A stretch of 64,000 nt of DNA from an uncultured Bacteroidales bacterium (GCA_900316965.1 ONEY01000002.1:103468-167467), one strand, 5' to 3'; shown: positions 1 to 10,368, counted from the first letter of the stretch. The notes: generated by a model not told the origin, from the sequence alone. Made by a program: numbers and translations.

Positions 1-2712
1 GAAATCATATATCGTGACACTATTGTCAGCGGAACCCCAAAGAAATTTGTATTCCAACTTCCTGAGGATGTGCGTACCGGCTATATGCGTATGCGTGTCG
101 AGTTGCAGCAAGGTGTCTTCACACCGAAGGAGCCTACTGCCTCAATGAAATTCGGTCAGATACAGGATTATCTGTTGTATGTCCAGGATGTTCCTCGTGT
201 TGTGGATCTCGCCGCAGCACGTGTGGTCTCCCCGCGCGAACAACAAATTGGAGGCAAGTATGGTTATTATTCTGACTCGGCAGTTGTTGTTACTATCCAG
301 ATTGCTAACAAGGGTAGCCAAACAATTACTAATGCTGATGTCAACTACCGCTATGTCAATAATCAACATGGTCAGGAACGTGGTAGCATGCAGTGGACAG
401 GTTTGCTCGAACCGGGTCACAGCACTACCATCGAACTTCCGGCACGTGTGTTCCCCGAAGGTGTTACCGACCTCATTCTTAATGTTTCCGCTCCTGGTGA
501 TGAGTATGTCAAGAACGACACTCTTCGTTATCAATACTATCGTTCGCCTTTGCGTACACTCTATTATACTGTCGACTTTGAGCGCAACCTCGACTGGTTC
601 ATACCTAAGGGCTATACTCCTTTCAGCCAGAACTTGTGGCAGGTGGGACACTCCAACAAACCTCATATCGTCGCTTGTGTGAGCGATTCCAATATCCTTA
701 CCACTAACCTAAGTGGTTTTGTCAATGCCGCAGCTACAGGTAATGTCAGCTATGCCTATACTCCAATCTTCGACATTGCTACCATACGTCCCGACACCAT
801 TGAGCTGTGGGTGGCAAGGGATATGGCTGATGGTCACCTGACACGTATCGAATATCTCAACTATCTTGGACAATGGGCTACTGTGGGATCTGGTAACGAC
901 ACCCTGTGGTACAATGCCGGTTCGTCATGGGACACTGTAAGTCCAGGCTACGGCTATGACTACTGTCGTTTCTCGTTGCAGACTATTGCTAGCGACTTCA
1001 TGCAGCGACTGCAGTTCCGCTTTGTATACAAAGTGGCTCCAGGTTCTCCTGTTTGTGATGGTGTCGCTTTCGACAACATAAAGATTGGTCGTGCCGACCG
1101 TCCTCTTGATGTTGGTGTTGTCGCTATCACATATCCTACTCATCCTAAGTTTGGCCAAACTATCTCTCCAAGGGTTGTCGTGAAGAACTTTGGTTTGGAT
1201 ACTCTTCATTCAATAGAGCTTGCATATCTACCTTATGGCGCCAACTTGCCAAAGATTGGTACATACACTTCTACTGAAGGCTTGTTGCCAGGCCAAACAG
1301 ATATATTCGAATTCCCCACTCCATTTGTGGTGAAGAACGACTTCCCCGACACCTTCCAGATTTGCGCTTATACAGTCGAAAATATGGATATCTATAAAGA
1401 TAACGACTCGGTATGTAGCGATTTCTTCCTCTCGCCACTCGACAATGATATGGGTTTGGTGAGAATAATGAATCCTCTTGAACGTTGCATCGCTGGTGAC
1501 TCTATTGTCGTTACAGCTCGCATACGTAACTATGGACAGTCTCCTGTTTCGTCTACTAGAATATCGTATGTGTACAACAATACTTTCACTGTAACTGAGA
1601 CTATCAACTTTAACGAGATTATTGGCCATGATTTGCAGTCCTTCGAATATCTGAACTATTCCTTTAAACAGAAGTTCCGTTCATCGATGGGTATCATGAA
1701 CCTTATGACCTATGTGCAAATGGATAATGATGATTATCCCTACAATGATACTGTTGCAATGAAAGTCGAAGGCTTGTCGGCAATTACCGACCTTAAGGCT
1801 CGTGCTATTGTTGTTGACACTACAACCCAAAACCAAGTTAAGATACAGGTTATTGTCGACAACATAGGTGCTCATGCTGTTAACGACTTCAAGATTGGCT
1901 TCTGGTACTATAAGGATACGTCAACAAGAATAGAAACTGTTTATCATGGTGATATGGCTCTGCCGGCACTTCGCTCGCTGTACTACAAGTTCCCCGACGT
2001 CCTGCCTGCTCATAGTGAATTCTACAAGTATGTCACCGCTTATGTCTATGTCGACGGCGACAACGACAGAAGTAATGATACGACAGAACTATTTGAGAAT
2101 CTCAGGGTCGACCTCAGACCTATCAGAGCTCTGGTGGAGGAGAATCGTACCGACTCGTGCCGCGTGCGTGTGGAATATGAAAACATTGGTACTCTGGTAA
2201 GCCGTGACGACCAGCAGCTTGAGTTCCGAGCCACTATCAACGGAACAAGTCTCAAACTGAAGGGCATTCACAGAGCTGTACATCCCGGCAATATCGAAAC
2301 TGTAGACTTTGTCGGCAAAGTTCCCAAGAGTCCTACTAGAACCTATAACGGCTCGTTAAGATTGCTCTTCGATGACGCGGATTCTTCCAACAACCACACT
2401 ACACGTATCGATGTCGTCAACTACCTGACTATTCCTTTCGTGGAGTCTTCTAATGGTATGACTCTCGAGCAGAACTATCCTAACCCGTATGATAATACTA
2501 CTCGTATCGATTTCTATCTGCCAACAGCGGGAGATGTGAAGTTCTTCGTCATGGATGAACTTGGTCGCCTTGTCTTCCAGAACGTTAAATCGTACGACTA
2601 TGGCAACCAAAGCGTCAACTTCAATGGTGGTGATTTGACAACGGGTACCTACTATTACGGCATTGAGAAAGACGGTGAGCGCCTGATGCGCAAAATGGTT
2701 CTCAAACGCTGA
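1..2712 (+). CDS. T9SS-exported multidomain surface protein, 5' partial
   Basis: Only the C-terminal ~900 residues are in the window; the frame is open at base 1, so the start is upstream. The first visible part ends in a GQIQDY motif (bases 148-168) like the end of a GEVED-type domain. An aromatic, Asp-rich jelly-roll-like segment follows (about 560-1100). Five CARDB-like repeats each show a beta strand followed by an N-x-G turn (near 310, 1180, 1530, 1860 and 2185). The last ~80 residues form a type A T9SS sorting domain: NYPNPYDNTTRIDF, a GTYYYG strand and the terminal KMVLKR. Such domains direct export through the type IX system, whose core genes lie at 36-44 kb. No catalytic domain is visible, so an adhesin or structural role is only inferred. 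tilS starts 5 bases downstream. Confidence 0.85.
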   Translation, partial: EIIYRDTIVSGTPKKFVFQLPEDVRTGYMRMRVELQQGVFTPKEPTASMKFGQIQDYLLYVQDVPRVVDLAAARVVSPREQQIGGKYGYYSDSAVVVTIQIANKGSQTITNADVNYRYVNNQHGQERGSMQWTGLLEPGHSTTIELPARVFPEGVTDLILNVSAPGDEYVKNDTLRYQYYRSPLRTLYYTVDFERNLDWFIPKGYTPFSQNLWQVGHSNKPHIVACVSDSNILTTNLSGFVNAAATGNVSYAYTPIFDIATIRPDTIELWVARDMADGHLTRIEYLNYLGQWATVGSGNDTLWYNAGSSWDTVSPGYGYDYCRFSLQTIASDFMQRLQFRFVYKVAPGSPVCDGVAFDNIKIGRADRPLDVGVVAITYPTHPKFGQTISPRVVVKNFGLDTLHSIELAYLPYGANLPKIGTYTSTEGLLPGQTDIFEFPTPFVVKNDFPDTFQICAYTVENMDIYKDNDSVCSDFFLSPLDNDMGLVRIMNPLERCIAGDSIVVTARIRNYGQSPVSSTRISYVYNNTFTVTETINFNEIIGHDLQSFEYLNYSFKQKFRSSMGIMNLMTYVQMDNDDYPYNDTVAMKVEGLSAITDLKARAIVVDTTTQNQVKIQVIVDNIGAHAVNDFKIGFWYYKDTSTRIETVYHGDMALPALRSLYYKFPDVLPAHSEFYKYVTAYVYVDGDNDRSNDTTELFENLRVDLRPIRALVEENRTDSCRVRVEYENIGTLVSRDDQQLEFRATINGTSLKLKGIHRAVHPGNIETVDFVGKVPKSPTRTYNGSLRLLFDDADSSNNHTTRIDVVNYLTIPFVESSNGMTLEQNYPNPYDNTTRIDFYLPTAGDVKFFVMDELGRLVFQNVKSYDYGNQSVNFNGGDLTTGTYYYGIEKDGERLMRKMVLKR

Positions 2713-2717
2713 ATGCT

Positions 2718-4046
2718 GTGATTGTAAAATTTAAAAACTATATTGAGCGAGAGCACCTGTATGCCCAAGGGCAACAGGTGCTCCTTGCTGTTAGTGGCGG
2801 TCGAGACTCGGTGACGCTGGTCGACCTCGTGGCTCGTTGTGGCATTCCTTTTGGGATAGCTCACTGCAATTTCCATCTCCGTCCCGGCGATTGTGACCGT
2901 GACGAGAACTTCGTTCGTCAATTGGCATCACGACATGGAGTGAAATGCTATGTGGCTCAATTTGATACCCGGAAGTATGCTGTCCAATACAAACTATCAA
3001 TAGAGGAGGCTGCGCGCAGACAAAGATATGATTTTTTCGAAAAAATAAGACTGGAGGAGAATTATGATACCGTTGCCACAGCACATCATAGGGATGACTC
3101 TATAGAGACGTTTTTCATTAACCTTATGCGTGGAACGGGTATAGCGGGTTTGCATGGCATATTACCTCGCAATGGTTGTATCATACGTCCGTTACTATCA
3201 ATATCGCGTGCTGAAATTGATGAGTATGTTCGCAAACAAGGCCTTAGTTATGTCGATGACTACACCAATAGCGAGACGGTGTATCTAAGAAACCGCGTAA
3301 GGTTGCAGCTGCTGCCTTTGTTGCGACAGCTTTCTCCCGCCTTCGACAGCGTTATGGATGAAAACATGCGTTGCCTGCGTGAAACGGAGACTATTTTTAC
3401 AAAGGCTGTGGAAGCTGTTGAGCGTGAGGTTGTAACCAAAAATGATGACGCTGTATACGTCGACATCGAGGCTTTGCGGCGGTTTTCTCCTATACGTACC
3501 TACCTGTTTGAAATACTTCGTCCCTATGGCTTTTCTTCGTCGGTTGTCGACGATATAATCCATTCTTTGGATGGCATTAGCGGCAAACAGTTTTTCTCGC
3601 ACTCTCATAGAATTGTGAAGGATCGTGCCAGATTGATAATAACCCATCTTGCACATGAAATCGATGACAACAGTGTGGAACTAAGTGCGGAGGATGTCGT
3701 GAGATGCGAGGTGTCGGAGATGAAATTTTTTGTTGCGGATTATGTGCCAACGTCGAAAATTGCACTTGATTCCGATACGGCATGGTTCGATATGGATAAG
3801 CTGCATTTCCCTCTAGTGCTGCGCCATTGGCGTCACGGCGACCGCATAGAGCCCTTTGGTATGAAGGGAAGTCGCAAGGTTAGCGACATCTTTAGCGACA
3901 ACAAAATTAGTTTGACGGAGAAGGAGCGTATATTGCTGCTTTGTGACAGTAGAGGCGCAGTCCTATGGATAGCGGGGCTTCGTGCCTCGAGACATGCTGC
4001 TGTCACAGGCTCGACAAAGCGTATCTTAATAGTCGAGCGGAAATAG
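2718..4046 (+). CDS. tilS: tRNA(Ile)-lysidine synthase TilS
   Basis: TilS attaches lysidine to C34 of the CAU-anticodon tRNA-Ile, using ATP and lysine, so that the tRNA reads AUA. The N-terminal PP-loop motif is clear (AVSGGRDS, residues 24-31), followed by the family motifs around HCNFHLRP and AHHRDDSIETFF. The C-terminal TilS domain includes the RHWRHGDRIEPFGMKGSRK region. The length of 442 residues is normal for the family. The start is a GTG five bases after the upstream stop; an ATG at 2713 is in another frame and hits a stop at once. It converges with the minus-strand plug gene with an 18-base gap and no clear terminator. Confidence 0.95.
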   Translation: MIVKFKNYIEREHLYAQGQQVLLAVSGGRDSVTLVDLVARCGIPFGIAHCNFHLRPGDCDRDENFVRQLASRHGVKCYVAQFDTRKYAVQYKLSIEEAARRQRYDFFEKIRLEENYDTVATAHHRDDSIETFFINLMRGTGIAGLHGILPRNGCIIRPLLSISRAEIDEYVRKQGLSYVDDYTNSETVYLRNRVRLQLLPLLRQLSPAFDSVMDENMRCLRETETIFTKAVEAVEREVVTKNDDAVYVDIEALRRFSPIRTYLFEILRPYGFSSSVVDDIIHSLDGISGKQFFSHSHRIVKDRARLIITHLAHEIDDNSVELSAEDVVRCEVSEMKFFVADYVPTSKIALDSDTAWFDMDKLHFPLVLRHWRHGDRIEPFGMKGSRKVSDIFSDNKISLTEKERILLLCDSRGAVLWIAGLRASRHAAVTGSTKRILIVERK

Positions 4047-4064
4047 GGGCGCTTTGTATTTTCG

Positions 4065-5330
4065 TTATCGTGTGGTTGTCTTAAATCCTACAAGGCGGTC
4101 GTATCTGGCACCGGGAGCTCGGTAATACACGAAAATGTTGTATGTGTTTGTCATCACGGCATGGTCGCCTTCTATACGCGAAGTCTCTGCCTCCGACTCA
4201 TTCGTTGGCAGGAAAAGTAGTTGGTAAGAATAGTATCCTTGTTTAAGTAGCAGCCTTTTGGTGTATGCTTTGTATCTCTGATTCCAGTCCATACGGCTGT
4301 TGTCGTCAAGGCTCCACAATGTTAGGTCTCCGACAATATAGATGTTGCCGTCGAGGTAGGGACGTTCCATCGGAAGACTGAAATTTACCCACACATAGTC
4401 CGATTCGATATGCGGATTGTTGCGGTCGCGTATGTTGGTTTTCATTCCGCCGTTAAGGCTATTGTATTGCGTGTAGGCTTTTCGCCCACGCACATCGTCG
4501 GGTTGAAGGAAAGCAAACACATCGTTGCCAAGCATCTCAATGCGGGCAACGTGATACATAGCGGCACGCAGGTTGCTGATGTCGAAATAACGGAAGTGAT
4601 TGCCTCCGGGAAAGACATTCTCTTTTTTCCAGCGGTACACTAGCGACTCTCCACTGTAGTTGCTGAACGGCATTGTCCTTTTAAGATCTTCGCGTCTGTT
4701 CTGCTGAACAACGACATGGTAATAGTTTGGTTGCTGCAACAAGAAGCTGTTGCGTTGCGGTGTGACTGCTATCGACACCTCTTGGTCGTTGTTGACGTTG
4801 CCGTAACCACTAGTTGTTTTGTCAACGGTGGCACTGATGTCGGCGATATCTTCGCAAACCACAAAACGACGTGAGAAAAGAACGCTGTCGGGATAGTCTG
4901 TCGGAAAGACTTCAAGGATATAATTGCCCGAAATTAGGAAATAGCCGCTAGGGTCGGGGAGAAGCTGATAATAGTTCGAGTAGTTTCTGAGTGTTGTGAA
5001 CGATGACTGATAGTTGGTTATGGGCATTTCGTTAGGGCCGCTGAAGAAGTCAGCCAATTCCAGACTGTCCACCTTCCACTCGGCATTGCAGTGCAGAAAA
5101 CGGTAACGAAGGTCGTCAGGATGCTCTTCGAGCAAATCGAAACGTAACAACAGCTGCCCTGTAGGGTCTCCAAATTGACCCATGTGCAGTATTGGTAACC
5201 CCATCTCGTCACCTGCAGGTGTCAGATATACGCTCTTTACAATGTCAAGATTGTTCCGGTTTGTCGCTATTTGACCAAAGGAGAGTGCGTACACTAAAAG
5301 CGATGTTATGAAAAGAAATAGTTGTTTCAT
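4065..5330 (-). CDS. Type IX secretion system plug-like protein (DUF5103)
   Basis: This is a secreted protein of 421 residues with a cleavable signal peptide (MKQLFLFITSLLVYALSFGQ). After it comes the DUF5103 pattern: an N-terminal Ig-like domain that starts around NLDIVKSVYLTPAGDEMGLP and a C-terminal domain with PMERPYLDGNIYIVGDLTLW. In Bacteroidota this family includes the Plug protein that closes the periplasmic side of the SprA translocon, a role established in Flavobacterium johnsoniae. Assignment here rests on family resemblance. It lies far from the core T9SS operon at 36-44 kb, as is common for this gene. The barrel gene upstream on the same strand begins about 75 bases away. Confidence 0.8.
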   Translation of the reverse strand: MKQLFLFITSLLVYALSFGQIATNRNNLDIVKSVYLTPAGDEMGLPILHMGQFGDPTGQLLLRFDLLEEHPDDLRYRFLHCNAEWKVDSLELADFFSGPNEMPITNYQSSFTTLRNYSNYYQLLPDPSGYFLISGNYILEVFPTDYPDSVLFSRRFVVCEDIADISATVDKTTSGYGNVNNDQEVSIAVTPQRNSFLLQQPNYYHVVVQQNRREDLKRTMPFSNYSGESLVYRWKKENVFPGGNHFRYFDISNLRAAMYHVARIEMLGNDVFAFLQPDDVRGRKAYTQYNSLNGGMKTNIRDRNNPHIESDYVWVNFSLPMERPYLDGNIYIVGDLTLWSLDDNSRMDWNQRYKAYTKRLLLKQGYYSYQLLFLPTNESEAETSRIEGDHAVMTNTYNIFVYYRAPGARYDRLVGFKTTTR

Positions 5331-5403
5331 GTCGTTAATTGTAATGATATGGCTTGCAATGGCATAGTGTACCCTTTTTATCGATGGGGAGTTGCGTTAG
5401 ATG

Positions 5404-6096
5404 TTAGGGGCGTGTATTAAATTTATAGTTTGCCATCAGTGTCACTTTCAGTGGTCTGACATACATTCGCTGAATGTCGGTGGTTAGTAGGTCGGTGATG
5501 CCATATTTGACCTCAAGGCGCACGGCCCATTGTGGGTCAAAATTCAACGCCGCGGCGATTTCCAATCCGGCGTTGAAATTTCCCAGAGCGAATGTCGGTT
5601 CGTTGGTGCGTGGATTTATGCCCACAACACGCGAGTAGGGATTTGCCATAGCTGAGGTGCCTGTCATTATGTTGGCTATCACAAAATGAGAGTATGGTCC
5701 TATGCCCAGTTGTAGCCCACTCATAGGATTTGTGCGCCACGTTGTCGCCAAAACGGCTATGTCTAAACCAAAGGTGAGCAAATGTGGCTCTATGTCGTCT
5801 TTATGGAGTACGATATGCTCCATGTTTGCCGATGTGGAGAGTTCAATGCCCCACAGCTCGGTGATATGGTAGTCTAGTTGTATGCCGGCTTCGGCGCCTA
5901 TCGATGGGCTCACTCTGTCGGGCACATCTTGTCCGCTGTCCATTTTCAGGTTGTAGTTGGTGATGTTGGGACCAAACGACACACCCCAGCTGGTATATTG
6001 TCGGAATTCGTTTTCCTCTTCGTCGTATTGGGCAAAGGTATTGTTGACGAAGAAGAGAGAGGCGGCAAGAAAAACTAATTTTATTAATCTGGACAT
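5404..6096 (-). CDS. Outer-membrane beta-barrel protein (PorT-like family)
   Basis: This protein of about 230 residues has a signal peptide starting MSRLIKLVFLAAS and ending near NNTFAQ. Alternating hydrophobic/aromatic strands follow (GVSFGPNITNY, GIELSTSANM, GLQLGIGPYSHF, WAVRLEVKYGI), ending in a basic and aromatic tail. This pattern fits the small 8-10 strand OMP_b-brl family. I chose the ATG at 6096 because it begins the signal peptide; the longer frame up to 6183 adds only a Lys-rich stretch lacking any secretion signal. It lies 10 bases past the end of the DUF5686 gene at 6193-8844 and may be co-transcribed with it. The function is unknown; a PorT-like T9SS role is possible but not shown. 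Confidence 0.7.
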   Translation of the reverse strand: MSRLIKLVFLAASLFFVNNTFAQYDEEENEFRQYTSWGVSFGPNITNYNLKMDSGQDVPDRVSPSIGAEAGIQLDYHITELWGIELSTSANMEHIVLHKDDIEPHLLTFGLDIAVLATTWRTNPMSGLQLGIGPYSHFVIANIMTGTSAMANPYSRVVGINPRTNEPTFALGNFNAGLEIAAALNFDPQWAVRLEVKYGITDLLTTDIQRMYVRPLKVTLMANYKFNTRP

Positions 6097-6192
6097 GATT
6101 ATTTGTTTTTTCTTTTTCTTTGAATCTTTCTTTATGTTGCTTCTATTATGAGTTCCCTTTTCTGAAAGGCGGTTGTTGTGCAATCAAAGGGA

Positions 6193-8844
6193 TTATAGTG
6201 TGAATTTAAAGTCTATTTTGATGAAACTCATCTCTTTTGGTGTCATGCCTTCGTTGTATGATATGCGTCGGCAGTAGTCTATGCGGATAAATTTAAGTAT
6301 ATTCTCCACACCGACGCTGAATTCCATGTATGGTTTTTCGCCTAAGGCATGGGTGTTTTCGGGCATTTTGAAAAGGCCTGCCATCTGCTCGATATTTTCG
6401 TTGCCCGACACAATGGTGTTGTTTTTTGCCGATAAGCCGCCGTAAAGTATGTTGAAACTGACCACTTCGCGCAACCTAAGCCTGTTGATTAGTGGTATAT
6501 GATTCAAAATCCATCCTTTAAGGTGATATGTGGCAAATAATGACACATATTGGTCGACGATGAATTCCATGGGGTGCATGGTGTTGAAGGCGTTCTCGGT
6601 AATGTAGAGCCCGTCGTTGGCGCTAGGGAAGCATAGTCGTGTGTAAGGAGCGCGTCCCCACACCATACCCGACTGTAGGCGGGTGTCGATATGTCCAAAG
6701 AAACCGAGCCAAAACCTCTTTTCGGCGGCGAAATCGGTACGTTGGAAACGCAACCCTATATCAAGTATCGACATCCTGTGTGTTATGCTGATAGAGGGCG
6801 CGTCTTTCATGAGGCTGAAGGCTCCGGCGTTGCCAGGACGTCTGTTCTCGGGACTTAGGTCGGGACGGAACCCCATGCTTGCCATCCATTCGGCTTCGGC
6901 AAAATTCTCTAGGTTGCGCAGCGAGCCGTCGTTTTGGTATTGTTGGTATTGCAGAGTTCCGGCCAGTTCGTAGCGTCGTGCCGCCAGCCAAGTGTCGAAG
7001 TTGATGTTGCTGCGCCATTGCTTTTGGTAGCGCAAGGCAGCCTGCGAGACATATTGCACGCTGTGTGGACGGTCGTTGGAACGCCAGATGTTGTCGCGGG
7101 TCACTTTGCCGAAGCTTTGTCCGGGCGACTCCAGCTCATAGCTGGCCATCAGGCTTAGCTGACTTAACATGCCATCGTACGAGTTTTTCTCTTTGTCGTT
7201 GAAGGAGTGTATGAGTGTGGCGTAGAATTTGGGACGTTTGTCGCGGAAACCATAGGCGACATATCCGTCAAGGAAGTTGCGCTTGTTGAGAGCCGCTGTG
7301 GTCATGCCGCCCAATCGTATTCGCCATCCCTCCTCGTGGTTGAAACTTAGCATGTTGAAGATAGGTCCTATGTCGAAACGGCTCTCTTCGCGTACCGATG
7401 ATGTTGGAATGTAGCCAACGAGGAACAGATTGGTGGTCTTCTTTATAAATTGGAATTCTGGAAGTCGGGCTAGCTCGTAGCGGAGGCTGTCTATTACTGT
7501 CTCTTTGGCCGACAGGGTTATGGGACGTTCGCTGTTCCACACTTTTCGCCGCCATTTGGGATTTGGCGCTGTGGCGGTGTGTACAAATTTGGGGAACAAG
7601 CTGTCGGGAAGCATCTGGGCATTGTCGGTGGCGTCATAGTCGTAGTATACGCGCACCTGGTGTACGTAAACCTCTTGTATGCGCTTGTTGACCGAAAGGC
7701 GCCCGTAGGCATCGCAACGGTCGGGGATATAGCGTGGTGAGTTTGGAGGAAGACTCTTTGTCGAGGCCGAGGAATCGTTGTCGGCAAGGATGTCTTTGAA
7801 GGTCTGAACAATGGTGAGGTCGCGAACAAAGTTGAGGTTGACATATTTTGATACTGTCATGCTGTATTTTCTAACGGCATAGTTGCTGTCGAGCGTGATG
7901 TACATTTGTCCTGTGAAACCATAGCTGCGTTCGTTGGATGGCACAAAGGAGAGCTCCACACAATTCACTCCGTCAACTTCGACTGTGTCGGTGATGAAGA
8001 ATCGATAGAAAGTGGTGCCCAAGGTTGTGTTGAGAGGACTTGTGAAATGGTTGAGCATGATCTCTATGTCATTGTCGTATATGTCGATAGGGGAGAACAT
8101 AGAGTTGAGGCTTTGCTCAATGCCGTCTATGCCAAGGGCTTGGTCGATACCTTCCATGCGTTTGGCTTTGATGAGGGTGCGGTCATGTTTCGGCTTTTTG
8201 CTGAACGACTGCTGCATCATTTTCTCTCGCATCGAGATGGTGAGGATGGGTGTGGCGTCGAATGGCGTTTCGTCTATATATTTTTCAAGGAAATTGAGTT
8301 TCCGCCAAATGCGTTTGTTCTCGAAGTCAGGATAGAAGTTGTCGAGGGCAAGGGTGGTCTTTTCGTATGCTTTGCGACTGTAGCGGTCAAAGCCTTGAAC
8401 GCGGTTGTTGTCTTTGTGGTCAATAACTTGTTTTACAAGCTCTACGGCGGGATTGTTGCGACGATGGTATTTTGCGCGCTTGCGTTTTGAGGCTTTTATC
8501 TCGACGGTTTTCATGACGTTGGAGCGTGGCGATAGCGATATCTTTACATTTTTCTTCACAATGCCTCGCTTTATGCGCAACCCTGTTGGATTGTACCCCA
8601 TCATCTGGAATCGCACGGAGTCGTATCCTGCTGTATTTGTGATTCGGAACTTTCCGTCCATATCGGTCGTGGTCCCTATGGTGCTCTCAACAAAGCCCAC
8701 CTGGACAAAGGGGAGAGCCTCTCCGGTATTGGCGTCCACAACTTTGCCTTGTATGCCGGTGGTCTCTTGCGAGTGAAGGTTGCCGCAAAATAGGGTCAAG
8801 AGTAGCGTTATCGATAATAGTATTTTATATCTGGTGTTCTTCAT
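6193..8844 (-). CDS. DUF5686 outer-membrane protein with carboxypeptidase-like regulatory domain
   Basis: This protein of 883 residues has a signal peptide (MKNTRYKILLSITLLLTLF...SQ). Residues ~30-115 form a carboxypeptidase-D regulatory-like domain (GKVVDANTGEALPFVQV, TDMDGKFRI), the N-terminal plug-proximal domain also found in TonB-dependent receptors. The rest matches DUF5686, a family predicted to be an outer-membrane barrel, and ends with a hydrophobic/aromatic strand and a terminal Leu. There is no TonB-box or SusC signature, so this is not a classical TonB receptor. The family is widespread in Bacteroidota and its function is unknown. It sits upstream of the small barrel gene on the same strand. 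It is also directly downstream of the fucosidase gene, but a 57-base gap and different content make a joint function uncertain. Confidence 0.8.
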   Translation of the reverse strand: MKNTRYKILLSITLLLTLFCGNLHSQETTGIQGKVVDANTGEALPFVQVGFVESTIGTTTDMDGKFRITNTAGYDSVRFQMMGYNPTGLRIKRGIVKKNVKISLSPRSNVMKTVEIKASKRKRAKYHRRNNPAVELVKQVIDHKDNNRVQGFDRYSRKAYEKTTLALDNFYPDFENKRIWRKLNFLEKYIDETPFDATPILTISMREKMMQQSFSKKPKHDRTLIKAKRMEGIDQALGIDGIEQSLNSMFSPIDIYDNDIEIMLNHFTSPLNTTLGTTFYRFFITDTVEVDGVNCVELSFVPSNERSYGFTGQMYITLDSNYAVRKYSMTVSKYVNLNFVRDLTIVQTFKDILADNDSSASTKSLPPNSPRYIPDRCDAYGRLSVNKRIQEVYVHQVRVYYDYDATDNAQMLPDSLFPKFVHTATAPNPKWRRKVWNSERPITLSAKETVIDSLRYELARLPEFQFIKKTTNLFLVGYIPTSSVREESRFDIGPIFNMLSFNHEEGWRIRLGGMTTAALNKRNFLDGYVAYGFRDKRPKFYATLIHSFNDKEKNSYDGMLSQLSLMASYELESPGQSFGKVTRDNIWRSNDRPHSVQYVSQAALRYQKQWRSNINFDTWLAARRYELAGTLQYQQYQNDGSLRNLENFAEAEWMASMGFRPDLSPENRRPGNAGAFSLMKDAPSISITHRMSILDIGLRFQRTDFAAEKRFWLGFFGHIDTRLQSGMVWGRAPYTRLCFPSANDGLYITENAFNTMHPMEFIVDQYVSLFATYHLKGWILNHIPLINRLRLREVVSFNILYGGLSAKNNTIVSGNENIEQMAGLFKMPENTHALGEKPYMEFSVGVENILKFIRIDYCRRISYNEGMTPKEMSFIKIDFKFTL

Positions 8845-8901
8845 GATAAGAATTCAAGTGGTCTTTATGAGTATATAGGTAAAATGTACATTGTTAATTC
8901 G

Positions 8902-10368
8902 TTAATCTTCGATAGGGTCTTGTCCAAAAGCATCATATTCATCAAGATAAATGCCTAAGGCGTTGATAGTGGGACAAGCTAGCGACTGGTCGATGATTAT
9001 TCTTATTGCATCTGTTGTCGTTGTCGTGAACAGGAGGATTCGCTTGTATCCTATGGTTGTGGCTGTTGTCAGCGTCTCCCATTTGCCGGAAGGGGTTTTG
9101 TACTCTATGTGGAAGCGTTCTATGCGTTGCCCAAGAGGTATATATTCCTGCAGCACTATTCTGTTGAATGTCGCCGCTTTGTCAAAAGTGATTGTGAGTG
9201 TTGGCGTGAGTATGTCGTCGTCGGTGGCCCAATAGGAGTTGAAATTGTTGTCGACGAGAGCGTCGGTGCCATATTCTTCGTTGTTTCCGCGAATGTTCGT
9301 GGCTTCTATTTTCGCGTCGCTGGCCAGGTTGTTGGCAAAGATAGTGTCGAGGGCGTCGCGAAATTCCGCAAGCCGTAGGGAGTCTTCCTCCGGTATACGT
9401 CCCCGTCGGTCGGGAGGTACGTTGAGGAGCAATAGTGAGTTGCGCCCCACGCTGGTGTAGTATATTCTCAGCAGTTCTTTCAAACTTTTGGGGTGCTCGT
9501 TGGGATGATAAAACCATCCAGGCCTAATGCTGACGTCGGTTTCGGCGGGCACCCAGAGGTTCCCGTTGCGGTTGCCTTGGTTGAGGGTGTCGGTAGGAGG
9601 AGCTCCGGCTCCGGGTGTGAAGTTGTCAATGTTAAGCGTCGACCAGCAGCTTTCGCCGGCTTCGCCGTTTTCGTTGCCCACCCATCTGCATCCTGGACCT
9701 ACGTCGCTGAATATAACGGCGTTGGGTTGCAGGCTTTTTACTGTGCTGTTGAACAGAGGCCAGTCGTATGTCTGCTTTTTGCCTGCCGGACCTTCGCCGT
9801 TGGCGCCGTCAAACCATTGCTCGAAGATTTCGCCATAACGCGACAGCGCGTCTTGGAGCGTAAGCCGGAAGGTCTCATTGTAAGCTTCCGTGCCGTAAGT
9901 TGGGGCGTTGCGGTCCCAGGGGGATATGTATATGCCCATCTTAAGGCCGTTGTTGTCGCAGGCTTGTCGAAGCAGGACGAGCAGATCGCCTTTGCCATCC
10001 TTCCAAGGGCTTCTAAGTACTGTGTGGGTACTATGAGGGTTCGGCCAAAGGCAAAAACCGTCGTGATGTTTTGCGGTGACAATAATGCCTTTCATGCCCG
10101 CCATTTTCGCTGTCTCCGCCCATTGGTTGCAATCGAGGTCGGTGGGGTCAAAAAGCTCCTCGGACTCGGTTCCGTCGCCCCATTCTTTGTCGGTGAAGGT
10201 GTTTGGCCCAAAATGGCAAAACATGTTCATCTCCATTCTCTGCCACGCAATTTGGCTTGCCGTCGGACAGGCTCCATAGGGCGCTGGAGGCTCAACCGAA
10301 CGGCACGAGACGCACAGAAAAGCGACTATTAATAATGTAATAATATTGTTGGTAGCCTTGTATTTCAA
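8902..10368 (-). CDS. GH29 alpha-L-fucosidase-type lipoprotein with F5/8-type C domain
   Basis: GH29 enzymes remove alpha-linked L-fucose from glycans by a retaining mechanism. The catalytic domain shows CHFGPNTF, IVTAKHHDGFCLWP and the nucleophile motif WFDG (Asp about residue 187), then SCWSTLNI and LLLNVPPDRRG. A discoidin/F5-8-type carbohydrate-binding domain occupies the last ~130 residues (NNFNSYWATDD to the end). A short hydrophobic N-terminus ends in CVSC, so it is probably a lipoprotein and not a T9SS cargo. No ATG is available. A TTG at 10419 lies inside the -7 promoter box and therefore cannot be translated; I chose the TTG at 10368, which begins a clean signal sequence (LKYKATNNIITLLIVAFLC). 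Substrate linkage is not readable from sequence. Confidence 0.85.
   Translation of the reverse strand: MKYKATNNIITLLIVAFLCVSCRSVEPPAPYGACPTASQIAWQRMEMNMFCHFGPNTFTDKEWGDGTESEELFDPTDLDCNQWAETAKMAGMKGIIVTAKHHDGFCLWPNPHSTHTVLRSPWKDGKGDLLVLLRQACDNNGLKMGIYISPWDRNAPTYGTEAYNETFRLTLQDALSRYGEIFEQWFDGANGEGPAGKKQTYDWPLFNSTVKSLQPNAVIFSDVGPGCRWVGNENGEAGESCWSTLNIDNFTPGAGAPPTDTLNQGNRNGNLWVPAETDVSIRPGWFYHPNEHPKSLKELLRIYYTSVGRNSLLLLNVPPDRRGRIPEEDSLRLAEFRDALDTIFANNLASDAKIEATNIRGNNEEYGTDALVDNNFNSYWATDDDILTPTLTITFDKAATFNRIVLQEYIPLGQRIERFHIEYKTPSGKWETLTTATTIGYKRILLFTTTTTDAIRIIIDQSLACPTINALGIYLDEYDAFGQDPIED

Noticed and set aside
5404..6183. Longer N-terminus for the small barrel gene
   Set aside because: The extra 29 residues are Lys-rich and would place the signal peptide inside the protein; the ATG at 6096 starts the signal.
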